Assembly: GCA_964464815.1 (NCBI GenBank)
Contig: CAYXHF010000001.1
Coordinates: forward strand, 1 to 64,000
From: UBA11524 sp964464815
Lineage (GTDB): Bacteria > Bacillota > Clostridia > Christensenellales > Aristaeellaceae
Direction: 5' to 3'
DNA: 64,000 nt
Shown: in pieces, positions 38,795 to 48,340 of the stretch
How the letters are laid out: the number at the start of each line of letters is the position of its first letter
Position numbering within the stretch: the first letter of the stretch is position 1
The notes under the pieces: generated by a model
Told to the model about the DNA's origin: nothing
The model's database searches: none
Seen by the model: the letters and a program-made list of their open reading frames with translations, nothing else
Made by a program: the position numbers and the translations under genes

Positions 38795-40801
38795 ATGGAA
38801 CTTTCCGACATGAAGGGCATTGGCCCGACCCGGTTGGAAGCACTTCGCGCAGTGGGCATTTGCTCATTGCGCGATTTGTTGTATTTTCTGCCCGTCCGGT
38901 ATGAGGACAGGACGCATCCCACGCCGTGCTGTGATGTGCGCGGCGGCGAGGTGCTGGTAATGGGCGTGGTGCAGGAAAAGCCGAAATTGTCGCGCTTTAA
39001 TGGCAAGACGAAGGTGTCGGCGTATTTGCAGGACGAAAGCGGAAGACTGCCACTGGCGTGGTACAATCAGCCGTGGATGGTGCAGAACGTGCCGGTCGGA
39101 CAGGCGATTATGCTCTATGGCCGTGTCGGCCAAAGCCGTGGCAAGCCGATTCTGCAAAACGCCCAGCGTGTCACACAGCCGGATATTCAGCCCGTCTATC
39201 GCGCCGTGAAGGGCATGGCGGGCAAGGTCTTCCGCGAAACTGTCAAGCAGGCGCTGGAGCAGGTGGAGGATTGCTGTCCGGAGACGCTGCCGAATGACCT
39301 GCGCATGCGCCACCAGTTGTGCGAGCTGAACTTTGCCATCCGGCAGGCGCATTTCCCGCAGAATGTGGACAATCTCCGTCTGGCACGGCGGCGCCTGGCA
39401 TTTGAGCAGATGCTGATGTATCAGGCGGCGCTGGGAATGATGCGCGGCCATCAGGAGGCCGGAACGCCCTTGCCGATTCCAGCTGATGCGCCGGAGCGGT
39501 TTTGGCAGACGATGCCGTTTCCACCGACGGGCGCGCAAAAACGCGTGCTGAACCAAATTGCGGAGGACCTGCGCAAGGATCGCGCGATGAGCCGCCTGGT
39601 GCAGGGCGATGTTGGCTGCGGCAAGACGGCACTGGCCTTTGGCGCGATTGCCATGACCTGCCAGAGTGGCTTTCAGGCGGCGATGATGGCGCCGACGGAA
39701 ATTCTGGCGCGACAGCACTACGAAACGGCGAAGAGCATGCTGGAAAAGCAGGGGATTCGCTGCGGTCTGCTGATTGGCTCGATGCGCCCAAAGGCCAAAC
39801 GAGAGGCACAGGAGGCATGCGAAACGGGCGCGTATCAGGTCGTGTTTGGCACGCATGCGCTCATCAGCGAAAAGGTGGCGTACCACCGTCTGGGGCTTGT
39901 TGTGACGGACGAACAGCACCGCTTTGGCGTCATGCAGCGCTCGGAGCTACAGAAAAAAGGCGCGGACGGCAAAACAGCACCGCATGTGCTGGTCATGTCG
40001 GCCACGCCGATTCCGCGCACGCTGGCGCTGATTCTCTATGGCGATTTGGATGTGTCGATTGTCGATGAACTGCCGCCGGGCCGCACGCCAGTCAAGACGC
40101 GCGTCGTGCGGGAGGAAAAGCGCAATGACATGTATGGATTCTTGCGTGCGGAGGTGCAAAAGGGGCGTCAAGCCTACGTTGTTTGTCCTTTGGTTGAGGA
40201 CAGCGAAATGATGGAGGATGTTGCCAGCGCGCAAACGACCTTTGAGGAGCTGCAATCGGGCGTGCTGTCCGGACTGCGCGTTGGGCTGACATGGGGCGCA
40301 CAGCCGGCTGAGGAAAAGGCGCAGGTGCTGTCGGACTTCACGGCAGGCAAGCTGGATGTGCTGGTGTCAACAACGGTGATTGAGGTGGGCGTGAATGTGC
40401 CCAACGCCAGCGTGATGGTGATTGAAAATGCAGAGCGCTTCGGACTGAGCCAGCTGCATCAGCTACGTGGCCGTGTCGGACGCGGCTCGGCGGAAAGCTG
40501 GTGCTTCCTGCTGGCGGCAGAAAATGAGCGACTGCGCATCATGACGCAGACGAATGACGGCTTCGTCGTGGCGCAGAAGGACCTTGAATTGCGCGGACCG
40601 GGCGATTTGATGGGCACGCGCCAATCGGGCGAAATGATGGCGGACTTCCTGCTGGACGGCGACGTGAAGCTGCTGGACGAGGCGGTGCGGTGCATGAAGC
40701 GCTTACGCGAGGATGCGTCCCTGCAAGCGGAGCGCGAGCAGGTCGAACAGGAGGCGGTGCGCCACTATCGGGACAAGCTGGCCAATATTGCACTCAACTA
40801 A
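38795..40801 (+). CDS. recG: ATP-dependent DNA helicase RecG
   Basis: Rewinds and reverses stalled forks and processes Holliday junctions. 668 residues. N-terminal OB wedge domain (about 50-150), Walker A GDVGCGKT (about 271), DEQH box in VVTDEQHRFGV, QLHQLRGRVGRG and the C-terminal TRG motif region RGPGDLMGTRQSG. Start: MELSDMKGIG with GGAG 8 bases upstream, 5 bases after the dak stop. Conserved neighbour of dak in Gram-positives. A terminator follows immediately. Confidence 0.95.
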   Translation: MELSDMKGIGPTRLEALRAVGICSLRDLLYFLPVRYEDRTHPTPCCDVRGGEVLVMGVVQEKPKLSRFNGKTKVSAYLQDESGRLPLAWYNQPWMVQNVPVGQAIMLYGRVGQSRGKPILQNAQRVTQPDIQPVYRAVKGMAGKVFRETVKQALEQVEDCCPETLPNDLRMRHQLCELNFAIRQAHFPQNVDNLRLARRRLAFEQMLMYQAALGMMRGHQEAGTPLPIPADAPERFWQTMPFPPTGAQKRVLNQIAEDLRKDRAMSRLVQGDVGCGKTALAFGAIAMTCQSGFQAAMMAPTEILARQHYETAKSMLEKQGIRCGLLIGSMRPKAKREAQEACETGAYQVVFGTHALISEKVAYHRLGLVVTDEQHRFGVMQRSELQKKGADGKTAPHVLVMSATPIPRTLALILYGDLDVSIVDELPPGRTPVKTRVVREEKRNDMYGFLRAEVQKGRQAYVVCPLVEDSEMMEDVASAQTTFEELQSGVLSGLRVGLTWGAQPAEEKAQVLSDFTAGKLDVLVSTTVIEVGVNVPNASVMVIENAERFGLSQLHQLRGRVGRGSAESWCFLLAAENERLRIMTQTNDGFVVAQKDLELRGPGDLMGTRQSGEMMADFLLDGDVKLLDEAVRCMKRLREDASLQAEREQVEQEAVRHYRDKLANIALN

Positions 40802-40806
40802 TACAC

Positions 40807-40850
40807 GAAAAGCTCCTGCTTCCCCAAAACGTGGAAACAGGAGCTTTTTA
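40807..40850. terminator. Bidirectional terminator between recG and ygiQ
   Basis: AAAAGCTCCTG and CAGGAGCTTTTT pair perfectly with A- and T-rich flanks, so it can act on both strands. The two stop codons lie close on either side. Confidence 0.88.
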
Positions 40851-40856
40851 TGCATA

Positions 40857-42869
40857 TTAGTACCCGCGGCGCTGGCGGCGGTTGCCGGAGGACTGCTTTT
40901 GCTGCTTGCCGGAATCGCGGCGATTGCCCGAATCGCGTCGGTTGCCCGGGCGTGCGTCCGTGTCGCGCGCGTCGTGGCGCTGCTTGTCGGGATGACGGAT
41001 GGCCTTGCGGGCATGTGCGGGATTGTCGCCGGGCTTCGGCGGGCGACGGTCGTTGTGCGGCCGACCTTCCGGCGGCACGAGGCAGTTCTTCCCAAAACCA
41101 ATCAAATCCTCACGACCGGCCAGACGAAGCGCCTTACGTACCAGCGGCTGATTCTGCGGGTTCTTGTACTGCATCAGCGCACGCTGCATGGCCTTTTCCT
41201 CCGGCGCACGCGCGACGAAGACGGGCTGCATCGTGCGAGGATCAAGGCCGGTATAGAACATGCAGGTCGAGAGTGTGCCAGGTGTGGGATAGAAGTCCTG
41301 CACCTGCTCAGGATAAAAGCCGGTGTCGCGCAGATAGCACGCCAGTTCAATCGCGGCATTCAGGTCACTGCCGGGATGGCTGCTCATCAGATAGGGAATC
41401 AGATACTGCTTCAGGCCAAGCTGCTCGTTGACCTGCTGATAGCGGTCGACAAACGCATCGTACAGCTCACGGCGCGGCTTGCCCATGCGATCCAGCACGT
41501 AGGGGCATACATGCTCCGGTGCGACCTTGAGCTGGCCGGAAACGTTGTATTTGCAGAATTCCTTCAGGAAACGCGTGGGGTTCTTATCGGCCATGATGTA
41601 GTCATAGCGCAGACCACTGCGGACAAAGACCTTCTTCACCTTCGGCAGCTCGCGCAGCTGCTTGAGGACGGACAGGAACTCCTCGTGATCGACCTGCAAA
41701 TTCTTGCACGGCTTGGGGAAGAGGCACTGACGATGCTTGCAGGCACCGACCTTCATCTGGTTCTGGCATGCGGGCTTGCGGAAGTTGGCGGTCGGGCCAC
41801 CGACGTCGTGGATGTAGCCCTTGAAGTTGGGCAGGGTGGTCAGCGTGCGGCCTTCCTGAACGATGCTTTCCGGGCTGCGGCTCTGGATGATGCGTCCCTG
41901 ATGGAAGGTGATGGCACAGAAGTTACAGGAGCCGAAGCAGCCGCGCGTGGAGGCGATGGAAAACTCAACCTCCTGCAAGGCAGGAATGCCGCCAGCCTCC
42001 TTGTACATCGGGTGGTACGTGCGTGTATAGGGCAGGTCGTACACTGCGTCCAGCGCCTCACGGCTCAGCGGCAGACAGGGCTGGTTCTGAATCAGATAGC
42101 GGTCGGTATCCTGCTGCTGGCACATGCGCTTGCCGCGAATCGGATCCTGCTCGTCATACTGCACGACGAAGGCCTCGGCGTACTTGCGCTTGTCCGTTGC
42201 AACCTCCTGATGGCTGGGCAGCTGGATGCAGGTCGGGTCGGGCGTTTTGCTCATGTAGCAGATGCCGCGCATTTTCGGCAGCTCCGCTGGATTCATGCCG
42301 TCGGCCAGCCAGTTGGCGCATTCGATGATGCTCGTTTCGCCCATGCCGTACATCAGCAGCGTCGCGCCGGAATCGACCAGAATGCTGTGGCGCACCTTGT
42401 CATCCCAGTAATCATAATGGGAGAAGCGGCGCAAACTGGCCTCAACGCCACCGATGAGAATCGGCACATCACGATACGCCTGACGAATGCGATTGCAGTA
42501 GACAATCGTGGCACGGTCAGGGCGCATGAAGCCCTTGCCACCGGGCGCGTAGGCATCATCGTGGCGGCGCTTTTTGGCCACGGTGTAATGGTTGACCATG
42601 CTGTCAATGACGCCCGCGGAAACCAGAAAGCCAAGGCGCGGACGGCCAAAACGCTGGAAGGCAGAGGCGTCCTGCCACGGCGGCAGACAGAGCATGGCCA
42701 CGCGATAGCCAGCCTGCTCCAAAATGCGGCTGATGATGGCCAGGCCGAAGGACGGATGGTCCACATAGGCGTCGCCGCAGACATACACAAAATCCGGTGC
42801 GTCCCAGCCACGTGCGTGGCATTCCTCCATCGTCACCGGCAGAAAAGTCGTGTTCAGGGTGTTCTTCAT
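40857..42869 (-). CDS. YgiQ-family radical SAM protein
   Basis: 670 residues. N-terminal UPF0313 domain (CGDAYVDHPSFGLAIISRIL), then the radical SAM core with the iron-sulfur motif C-x3-C-x2-C in STRGCFGSCNFCAITFHQGR near residue 310. Further family motifs are YIHDVGGPTANFRKPAC and APEHVCPYVLDRMGK. The reaction of YgiQ proteins is unknown. The last 65 or so residues are a repetitive basic tail (GNRRDSGNRRDSGKQQKQ), probably disordered and able to bind nucleic acid. Single gene, divergent from yicC. Confidence 0.9.
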   Translation of the reverse strand: MKNTLNTTFLPVTMEECHARGWDAPDFVYVCGDAYVDHPSFGLAIISRILEQAGYRVAMLCLPPWQDASAFQRFGRPRLGFLVSAGVIDSMVNHYTVAKKRRHDDAYAPGGKGFMRPDRATIVYCNRIRQAYRDVPILIGGVEASLRRFSHYDYWDDKVRHSILVDSGATLLMYGMGETSIIECANWLADGMNPAELPKMRGICYMSKTPDPTCIQLPSHQEVATDKRKYAEAFVVQYDEQDPIRGKRMCQQQDTDRYLIQNQPCLPLSREALDAVYDLPYTRTYHPMYKEAGGIPALQEVEFSIASTRGCFGSCNFCAITFHQGRIIQSRSPESIVQEGRTLTTLPNFKGYIHDVGGPTANFRKPACQNQMKVGACKHRQCLFPKPCKNLQVDHEEFLSVLKQLRELPKVKKVFVRSGLRYDYIMADKNPTRFLKEFCKYNVSGQLKVAPEHVCPYVLDRMGKPRRELYDAFVDRYQQVNEQLGLKQYLIPYLMSSHPGSDLNAAIELACYLRDTGFYPEQVQDFYPTPGTLSTCMFYTGLDPRTMQPVFVARAPEEKAMQRALMQYKNPQNQPLVRKALRLAGREDLIGFGKNCLVPPEGRPHNDRRPPKPGDNPAHARKAIRHPDKQRHDARDTDARPGNRRDSGNRRDSGKQQKQSSGNRRQRRGY

Positions 42870-42954
42870 GGGTGTATTGCTCCCTCGCTTTCGTCTCCTC
42901 TATTGTAATGGAACAGATGCGGATTGTCAAGGCGCGGGAAATCGGCAAAAAAGC

Positions 42955-42983
42955 TTGCAAAGTGCGCCGTGTCGTGGTATAAT
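42955..42983 (+). promoter_or_regulatory. Promoter of yicC-gmk-rpoZ-coaBC
   Basis: TTGCAA, 17 bases, TATAAT. Confidence 0.8.
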
Positions 42984-43011
42984 AATTCCTCTGAAAGGAA
43001 GGTGTGCCCTG

Positions 43012-43881
43012 ATGCAGAGCATGACCGGTTACGGACGGGAGACATCCCGTCAGGGCGACTGGGAGATGACGGTGGAGCTTCGTGCGGTCAATCACCGTTT
43101 TTTGGATTTGTCGATTCGTCTGCCGAAGGGATTGACCTTTCTGGAGGACACGCTGCGCAAGTCGCTGGCATCGCTGTGCCGTGGGCATGTGGATGTGCAG
43201 CTGACGCTGCGACGCATCAGTGGTTCGGCCAGTGATGTGTCGGTGGATGAGGCGCTGGCGGCGGCGTATATGCGCGCGGCGCAGGCGCTTTGTGCATCAA
43301 CTGGTGCGGAAAACGACCTGACAGTCAGCCGATTGCTGCAAATGGACGGCGTGACCAGTGTGACGGAAAGTGCGCTGGATGAGGACCTGCTGACGGCGCT
43401 TTGTGCCGACACGGCGAGTCAGGCGGCGGCCCATTTGACGGACATGCGTCTGCGTGAAGGCGAAAATCTGCGTCTGGATTTGCAGGAGCATTTGCAAAAT
43501 GCCGCAGCCCTTCGCGAGCAGATTTTGGTCTACGCTCCGCAGGTGGTAGAGGAATACCGTCAGCGCTTGGTGGAGCGTCTGGCACGCTTGCCGATTGAGC
43601 CGGTCGATCCGGCCCGCTTGGCGCAGGAGGTGGCCCTGATGGCGGATAAGTGCGCCATTGATGAGGAGCTGTCGCGCCTGCAAAGCCACATCACCCAAAT
43701 GTCCAGCTATCTGGATGCACAGGGCGAAACGGGCAAGAAAATGGACTTCCTGATTCAGGAAATGAATCGCGAGGCCAATACCATCGGCAGCAAATGCTCC
43801 GATGCCCGCATTGCACAGTGCGTCGTCAATCTCAAGAGCGAAATTGAAAAGCTGCGCGAGCAGATTCAGAATGCCCTCTGA
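43012..43881 (+). CDS. YicC/YloC-family endoribonuclease
   Basis: 289 residues. MQSMTGYGRETSRQGDWEM, VELRAVNHRFLDLSIRLPKG and the C-terminal DFLIQEMNREANTIGSKCSD are the family signatures; Escherichia coli YicC is an RNase involved in small-RNA turnover. GAAAGGAAGG precedes the ATG. In Gram-positives it leads the yloC-remA-gmk-rpoZ-coaBC run; the small remA gene usually present between yicC and gmk is absent here (33 bases between). Confidence 0.93.
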   Translation: MQSMTGYGRETSRQGDWEMTVELRAVNHRFLDLSIRLPKGLTFLEDTLRKSLASLCRGHVDVQLTLRRISGSASDVSVDEALAAAYMRAAQALCASTGAENDLTVSRLLQMDGVTSVTESALDEDLLTALCADTASQAAAHLTDMRLREGENLRLDLQEHLQNAAALREQILVYAPQVVEEYRQRLVERLARLPIEPVDPARLAQEVALMADKCAIDEELSRLQSHITQMSSYLDAQGETGKKMDFLIQEMNREANTIGSKCSDARIAQCVVNLKSEIEKLREQIQNAL

Positions 43882-43914
43882 ATCATGACAAGAGGAACTA
43901 TGGGAGGAAGCACC

Positions 43915-44517
43915 ATGAGTGAAACACGAAAGGGAATGCTGCTGGTGATTTCTGGCGCGTCCGGCACCGGCAAGGGAACCATCATCAAGGAATTGATGAA
44001 GCAAGATGATAGCCTTGTGTTTTCTGTCAGCGCGACGACCCGGAAGCCTCGGCCTGGTGAAGTGGACGGCCGCGAATACTATTTTGTCACCGAGGAGGAA
44101 TTTGCCCATAAGGTGGCGAATAACGAATTTGTGGAGCATGCGAATGTGTTCGCCAACCGCTACGGCACGCTGCGTAGTGAAGTGGAGCGCCGCATCGAAA
44201 TGGGTCAGAACGTGGTTCTGGACATTGACGTGCAGGGTGCGGAACAGGTGCTGGCGCGCGAAAAGGACTGCGTGAGCATCTTCATTCTGCCGCCGAGCAT
44301 GACGGAGCTGTTCCACCGCCTGGACAACCGCGCCACGGAGACGCCCGAACAGCTGGCCATCCGCAAGGCGAAGGCGCGCGACGAAATTGCCCTGAAAACC
44401 CACTACCGCTACAACGTCATCAATGACACGGTGGAAAAGTGCACCGCACGCATCGCCGCCATTATTGATGCCGAGCGCTACAACACGCTGCGCTACACGG
44501 TGGATGTGCCCGAATAA
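43915..44517 (+). CDS. gmk: Guanylate kinase
   Basis: GMP plus ATP to GDP and ADP. 200 residues. P-loop GASGTGKGT (14-22), GMP-binding SVSATTRKPRPGEVDGREYY and DIDVQGAEQV. Start: MSETRKGML with GGGAGG 7 bases upstream; an earlier frame has no site. Confidence 0.96.
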   Translation: MSETRKGMLLVISGASGTGKGTIIKELMKQDDSLVFSVSATTRKPRPGEVDGREYYFVTEEEFAHKVANNEFVEHANVFANRYGTLRSEVERRIEMGQNVVLDIDVQGAEQVLAREKDCVSIFILPPSMTELFHRLDNRATETPEQLAIRKAKARDEIALKTHYRYNVINDTVEKCTARIAAIIDAERYNTLRYTVDVPE

Positions 44518-44570
44518 GCATTGCGTTTCCTGCCGCGATTGCGGCTGAACATAGAAGGAGGAACCCATAT

Positions 44571-44804
44571 ATGTCGATTGTTGATCCGTGCGTCCTTGAC
44601 CTGCTCAAGCATGCAGATTCCCGTTATACCCTGGTGGTTGAGGCCAGCAAGCGTGGCCGTCAGATCATCGGCGGCAGCAAGCCCCTGCTGGACAATGAGG
44701 GCATGAAGGCGCTGAAGACGGCGGTGGAGGAAATCAACCGTGGCCTGATCACCTACGATGCACCCGCTGAGGAAGAAGAGGAAGATGACGGCGATGAGCT
44801 GTGA
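44571..44804 (+). CDS. rpoZ: RNA polymerase omega subunit
   Basis: 77 residues. Helical core with DSRYTLVVEASKRGRQI and LKTAVEEINRGLITYD, then an acidic tail PAEEEEEDDGDEL. Supports RNA polymerase assembly. AAGGAGG precedes the ATG. Its last 11 bases overlap the start of coaBC. Confidence 0.93.
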   Translation: MSIVDPCVLDLLKHADSRYTLVVEASKRGRQIIGGSKPLLDNEGMKALKTAVEEINRGLITYDAPAEEEEEDDGDEL

Positions 44805-46017
44805 GCTTCCCATGCTGCGCGATAAGCATGTGGTGCTGGGCGTAACGGGCGGCATTGCCGTCTACAAAAGCTGCGAGGTGGTGTCGCGTCTGCGCAAGCT
44901 GGGCGCACAGGTGCATGTTATCATGACGAAAAACGCCACGCAGTTTGTCCAGCCCCTGACCTTTGAAACGCTGAGCAACCACCCGGTCGTGACGGACACC
45001 TTTGCGCGTCCCGAAACGTGGGAGGTGGAGCATATCGCCCTGGCCAAGCGTGCCGATGTATTCGTGATTGCTCCGGCAACGGCGAATATCATGGCGAAGA
45101 TGGCTTGTGGTATTGCTGATGATATGCTGTCCACCACGGTGTTGGCGACAAAGGCGCCCGTGCTGGTCGCACCGGCGATGAATACCGGCATGTGGACGGC
45201 GGCGGCAACGCGCCAAAATGTAGAGACGCTCAAAGCCCGCGGGGTGCATTTTGTTGGCCCCGATGCGGGCTATTTGGCGTGTGGTGACACTGGTGCGGGA
45301 CGCATGAGCGAGCCTGCACAGATTGTGGAGGCAATCGCGGCGCTGCTGTGCCCGAAGCAGGACATGGCAGGGATGCGCGTGCTGGTCACAGCGGGTGCGA
45401 CGCGGGAACGCCTTGACCCGGTGCGCTACATGACAAACGATTCCTCCGGCAAGATGGGCTTTGCCATTGCCGAAGCGGCGAAGAAGCGTGGCGCCGATGT
45501 GACCGTCATTGCCGGCAGCACGACTGCCGCTGTGCCAGAAGGCATCGACATTCGCCGTGTGGAAAGCACGCTGGATCTCTATCAGGCGGTAACGACCACT
45601 GCGCCGAACATGGACGTGGTGATTCAGGCCGCTGCACCGGCGGACTACCGTTTCAGCGTCCAGTACGCCCAAAAGCACAAAAAGGCGCATGACGGACAGC
45701 CCTTGACCGTGGAGCTGGTGGAGAATCCGGACATTGCGGCGGCTGTGGGTGCGGCCAAGCGTCCCGGACAGATTCTGGTCGGCTTTGCGGCGGAGACGGA
45801 GAATTTGCTGGAAAACGCACAGCGAAAGCTCAACAGCAAGCACCTGGACTTGATTGTCCTCAACGACGTCAGCCGTCCTGGCGCGGGCTTCAACGTGGAT
45901 ACAAATATTGCCACGCTGATTACGCCGGATGAGCAGGTGGAGTATCCGCTGCGCACCAAAAAGCAGCTGGCAGAGGACATTCTGGATAAAGTCATGCAGC
46001 TGAAGGAAAAAGCATAA
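44794..46017 (+). CDS. coaBC: Bifunctional phosphopantothenoylcysteine decarboxylase / synthetase
   Basis: Two steps of coenzyme A synthesis. 407 residues. CoaC part: VVLGVTGGIAVYKS, catalytic His80 in VEHIALA, PAMN at 127-130 and active Cys163 in LACGDTGAGRM. CoaB part: VTAGATRERLDPVRYMTNDS and DLIVLNDVSRPGAGF. Start chosen at MSCELPMLRD, inside the rpoZ tail with GAGGA about 10 bases upstream; ATG at 44785 is a close alternative. Terminator follows. Confidence 0.93.
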   Translation: MSCELPMLRDKHVVLGVTGGIAVYKSCEVVSRLRKLGAQVHVIMTKNATQFVQPLTFETLSNHPVVTDTFARPETWEVEHIALAKRADVFVIAPATANIMAKMACGIADDMLSTTVLATKAPVLVAPAMNTGMWTAAATRQNVETLKARGVHFVGPDAGYLACGDTGAGRMSEPAQIVEAIAALLCPKQDMAGMRVLVTAGATRERLDPVRYMTNDSSGKMGFAIAEAAKKRGADVTVIAGSTTAAVPEGIDIRRVESTLDLYQAVTTTAPNMDVVIQAAAPADYRFSVQYAQKHKKAHDGQPLTVELVENPDIAAAVGAAKRPGQILVGFAAETENLLENAQRKLNSKHLDLIVLNDVSRPGAGFNVDTNIATLITPDEQVEYPLRTKKQLAEDILDKVMQLKEKA

Positions 46018-46023
46018 GCAAAG

Positions 46024-46064
46024 GAGCAGACACAGCAAGCTTTTCTGTATCTGCTCTTTTTTTG
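46024..46064 (+). terminator. Rho-independent terminator of coaBC
   Basis: GAGCAGA and TCTGCTC form a stem around a 19-base loop, then seven T. Confidence 0.85.
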
Positions 46065-46083
46065 TATGCGGTTTGGGAAAAAA

Positions 46084-46128
46084 GAAGGGCGATTGCGGAG
46101 AAATACTGCTGCAATCGCCCTGTTTTTA
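46084..46128 (-). terminator. Terminator of glutamine synthetase (works both ways)
   Basis: AGGGCGATTGC and GCAATCGCCCT form a perfect 11-bp stem. TTCTTTTTT follows on the minus strand and GTTTTT on the plus strand. Confidence 0.88.
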
Positions 46129-46133
46129 TGAAA

Positions 46134-48212
46134 TTACACGTTAAACAGCAGATCGTCATAGGTCGGGAAGGGCCAATCGGCCTTGCCAACCAGCGTTTCC
46201 AGCTCATCGGCCTGTTCGCGGACGGCGGCCATGGCGGGAATAATCACGTTGTGCTCATACTTGGCGCGCTCCAGTGCTTCGCCGCGATTGGTGGCCTTGA
46301 TGGCGCTGCGGAGGCCCTCAATGGCCTTGTACAGCTTGGCGTTCCGCTCGGCGACACTGCGCAGCACCTTTTCCTCGGCAAACGGCGTTACGCCTGCATC
46401 GCGCATGGCGTTGACCGTGCGGGCCAGATTGCCAGCGAACTTCATCGTGGCCGGCAGAATTTCCTTCTCGGCCATCATCAGGCAGGTTTCCGCCTCGATG
46501 TTCAGCACCTTGGCATAGCTTTCCAGCTTAATTTCATAGCGGGAACGGATTTCGCTCTCCGTGAAGACGCCAAAGCTGGTGAACAGGCGAATGTTCTTTT
46601 CGTCCAGCAGATGCGGCAGTGCATCAACCGTGCTGGGATAGTGCGGCAGACCACGGCGGGCAGCCTCCTCAACCCATTCGGGCGCATAGCCATTGCCGTT
46701 GAAGATGATGCGGTTATGCTCCCGCAGATTGCGTACAATCAGGGCATGCAGCGTTTCGCGGAAATTCTCCGCGCCCTCCAGCTCATCGGCGAACTGGCGC
46801 AGGGCATCGGCCACAATGGTGTTGATGACCACGTTCGTTTCGGCGATGGAGTCGGACGAACCCAGCGAACGGAACTCGAACTTATTGCCCGTGAAGGCGA
46901 ACGGCGATGTGCGGTTGCGGTCGGTGTTGTCCTGCGGGAACTTCGGCAGCACGCTGACGCCGATTTCCAAATCATGCTTGGCGGAGGCGCAGTACTCCTT
47001 GTCCTCCTCAAAGGCATTGACAATCGCGGTCAGTTCGTCACCCAGGAACATCGACACAATCGCCGGCGGCGCTTCATAGCCGCCCAGACGGTGGTCATTG
47101 CCCGCAGAAGCAACAGAGATGCGCAGCAGGTCGGCATGCTCATCCACTGCCTTGATGACGGCGGTCAGCATCAGCATGAACTGCGCCGACGTGGCCGGAT
47201 CGTCACCGGGCTCAAGCAGGTTGTAGCCGGTGTTGGTGGACATGGACCAGTTGTTATGCTTGCCAGAGCCGTTCACGCCCTCAAAGGGCTTTTCGTGCAG
47301 CAGGCAGACAAGACCATGACGCGCCGCGATTTTCTTCATCAGCTCCATCGTCAGGTGGTTATGGTCGGTGGAAACGGAGGTGGTGCAATAGATGGGTGCC
47401 AGCTCATGCTGTGCCGGTGCGGCCTCGTTATGCTCCGTCTTGGCCAGCACGCCCAGCTTCCATAGCTCCTCGTCCAGCTCGGTCATGAATGCCTTCACGC
47501 GCGGCTTAATCGAGCCGAAATAGTGGTCTTCCAGCTCCTGTCCCTTGGGCGGCTTATTGCCAAACAGGGTGCGGCCGGTGAAAATCAAGTCCTTGCGCTG
47601 GTCATAGAGCGCCTTATCGACGAGGAAATACTCCTGCTCCGGGCCAACCGTGGGCGTCACGCGCGTGGCATCACGGCCAAAGAGCTTGAGGACACGCACC
47701 GCCTGCTTGGACAGCGCCTCCATGGAGCGCAGCAGCGGCGTCTTCTGATCCAGCGCTTCGCCGCCATAGGAGCAGAACGCCGTGGGAATGCACAGCACGC
47801 CATCCTTGATAAAGGCATAGCTAGTGGGATCCCATGCGGTATAGCCGCGCGCCTCAAACGTGGAGCGCAAGCCACCAGACGGGAAGGAGGATGCATCCGG
47901 CTCACCACGCACAAGCTCCTTGCCACTGAATTCCAGAATGACGTGGCCGCCATCCTTGGGGCTGATGAAGCTATCATGCTTTTCGGCGGTAATGCCGGTC
48001 AGCGGCTGAAACCAATGCGTATAATGCGTGACACCGCGTTCCACCGCCCAGTCCTTCATGGCGTTGGCCACGACATTGGCGACCTGGCTATCCAGTGGCG
48101 TACCATCAGCGATGGTTTTATGCAGCGCCTTATAGACATCCTTAGGCAAGCGCTGCTGCATCACGGTATCATTAAAAACACTACTGCCGAAGAGTTCCTC
48201 CATGTGGGACAT
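46134..48212 (-). CDS. glnN: Glutamine synthetase type III
   Basis: Makes glutamine from glutamate, ammonia and ATP. 692 residues, typical for the large type III enzyme of Clostridia, Bacteroides and cyanobacteria. RLPKDVYKALHKTIADGTPL and HYTHWFQPLTGITAEKHDSF are type III-specific; GPEQEYFLVD and EVNGSGKHNNWS-like FEGVNGSGKHNNWSMST carry the metal and substrate residues. A C-terminal extension is helical. Start: MSHMEELFGSS with AGGAGG 8 bases upstream. The frame runs 48 codons further, through a leader terminator hairpin, which argues against that extension being coding. Confidence 0.94.
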   Translation of the reverse strand: MSHMEELFGSSVFNDTVMQQRLPKDVYKALHKTIADGTPLDSQVANVVANAMKDWAVERGVTHYTHWFQPLTGITAEKHDSFISPKDGGHVILEFSGKELVRGEPDASSFPSGGLRSTFEARGYTAWDPTSYAFIKDGVLCIPTAFCSYGGEALDQKTPLLRSMEALSKQAVRVLKLFGRDATRVTPTVGPEQEYFLVDKALYDQRKDLIFTGRTLFGNKPPKGQELEDHYFGSIKPRVKAFMTELDEELWKLGVLAKTEHNEAAPAQHELAPIYCTTSVSTDHNHLTMELMKKIAARHGLVCLLHEKPFEGVNGSGKHNNWSMSTNTGYNLLEPGDDPATSAQFMLMLTAVIKAVDEHADLLRISVASAGNDHRLGGYEAPPAIVSMFLGDELTAIVNAFEEDKEYCASAKHDLEIGVSVLPKFPQDNTDRNRTSPFAFTGNKFEFRSLGSSDSIAETNVVINTIVADALRQFADELEGAENFRETLHALIVRNLREHNRIIFNGNGYAPEWVEEAARRGLPHYPSTVDALPHLLDEKNIRLFTSFGVFTESEIRSRYEIKLESYAKVLNIEAETCLMMAEKEILPATMKFAGNLARTVNAMRDAGVTPFAEEKVLRSVAERNAKLYKAIEGLRSAIKATNRGEALERAKYEHNVIIPAMAAVREQADELETLVGKADWPFPTYDDLLFNV

Positions 48213-48283
48213 TTGCGATTCCTCCTCAAACGATGTGTGAAAAGCGTATCTTTCAGCAGGGACAGGGTACGACGTAATAAGGA

Positions 48284-48324
48284 AAAAAGCGCTGCGAGAA
48301 CGAATGAAATTCATCTCACAGCGC
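48284..48324 (-). promoter_or_regulatory. Terminator-like hairpin in the glutamine synthetase leader (possible attenuator)
   Basis: On the minus strand GCGCTGTGAGA pairs with TCTCGCAGCGC (one G-U) around a 13-base loop, then six T. It lies between the promoter and the gene, about 70 bases before the start codon. A 9-base segment just before it (48332-48324) is exactly complementary to 48262-48254 after it, so both would close a larger stem around the hairpin. No known sensing domain is recognised. Confidence 0.6.
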
Positions 48325-48340
48325 CCTGCTGACGGTAGAT

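Noticed and set aside
40713..42908. 731-codon open frame on the plus strand
   Set aside because: Antisense of ygiQ; the radical SAM motif is on the minus strand.
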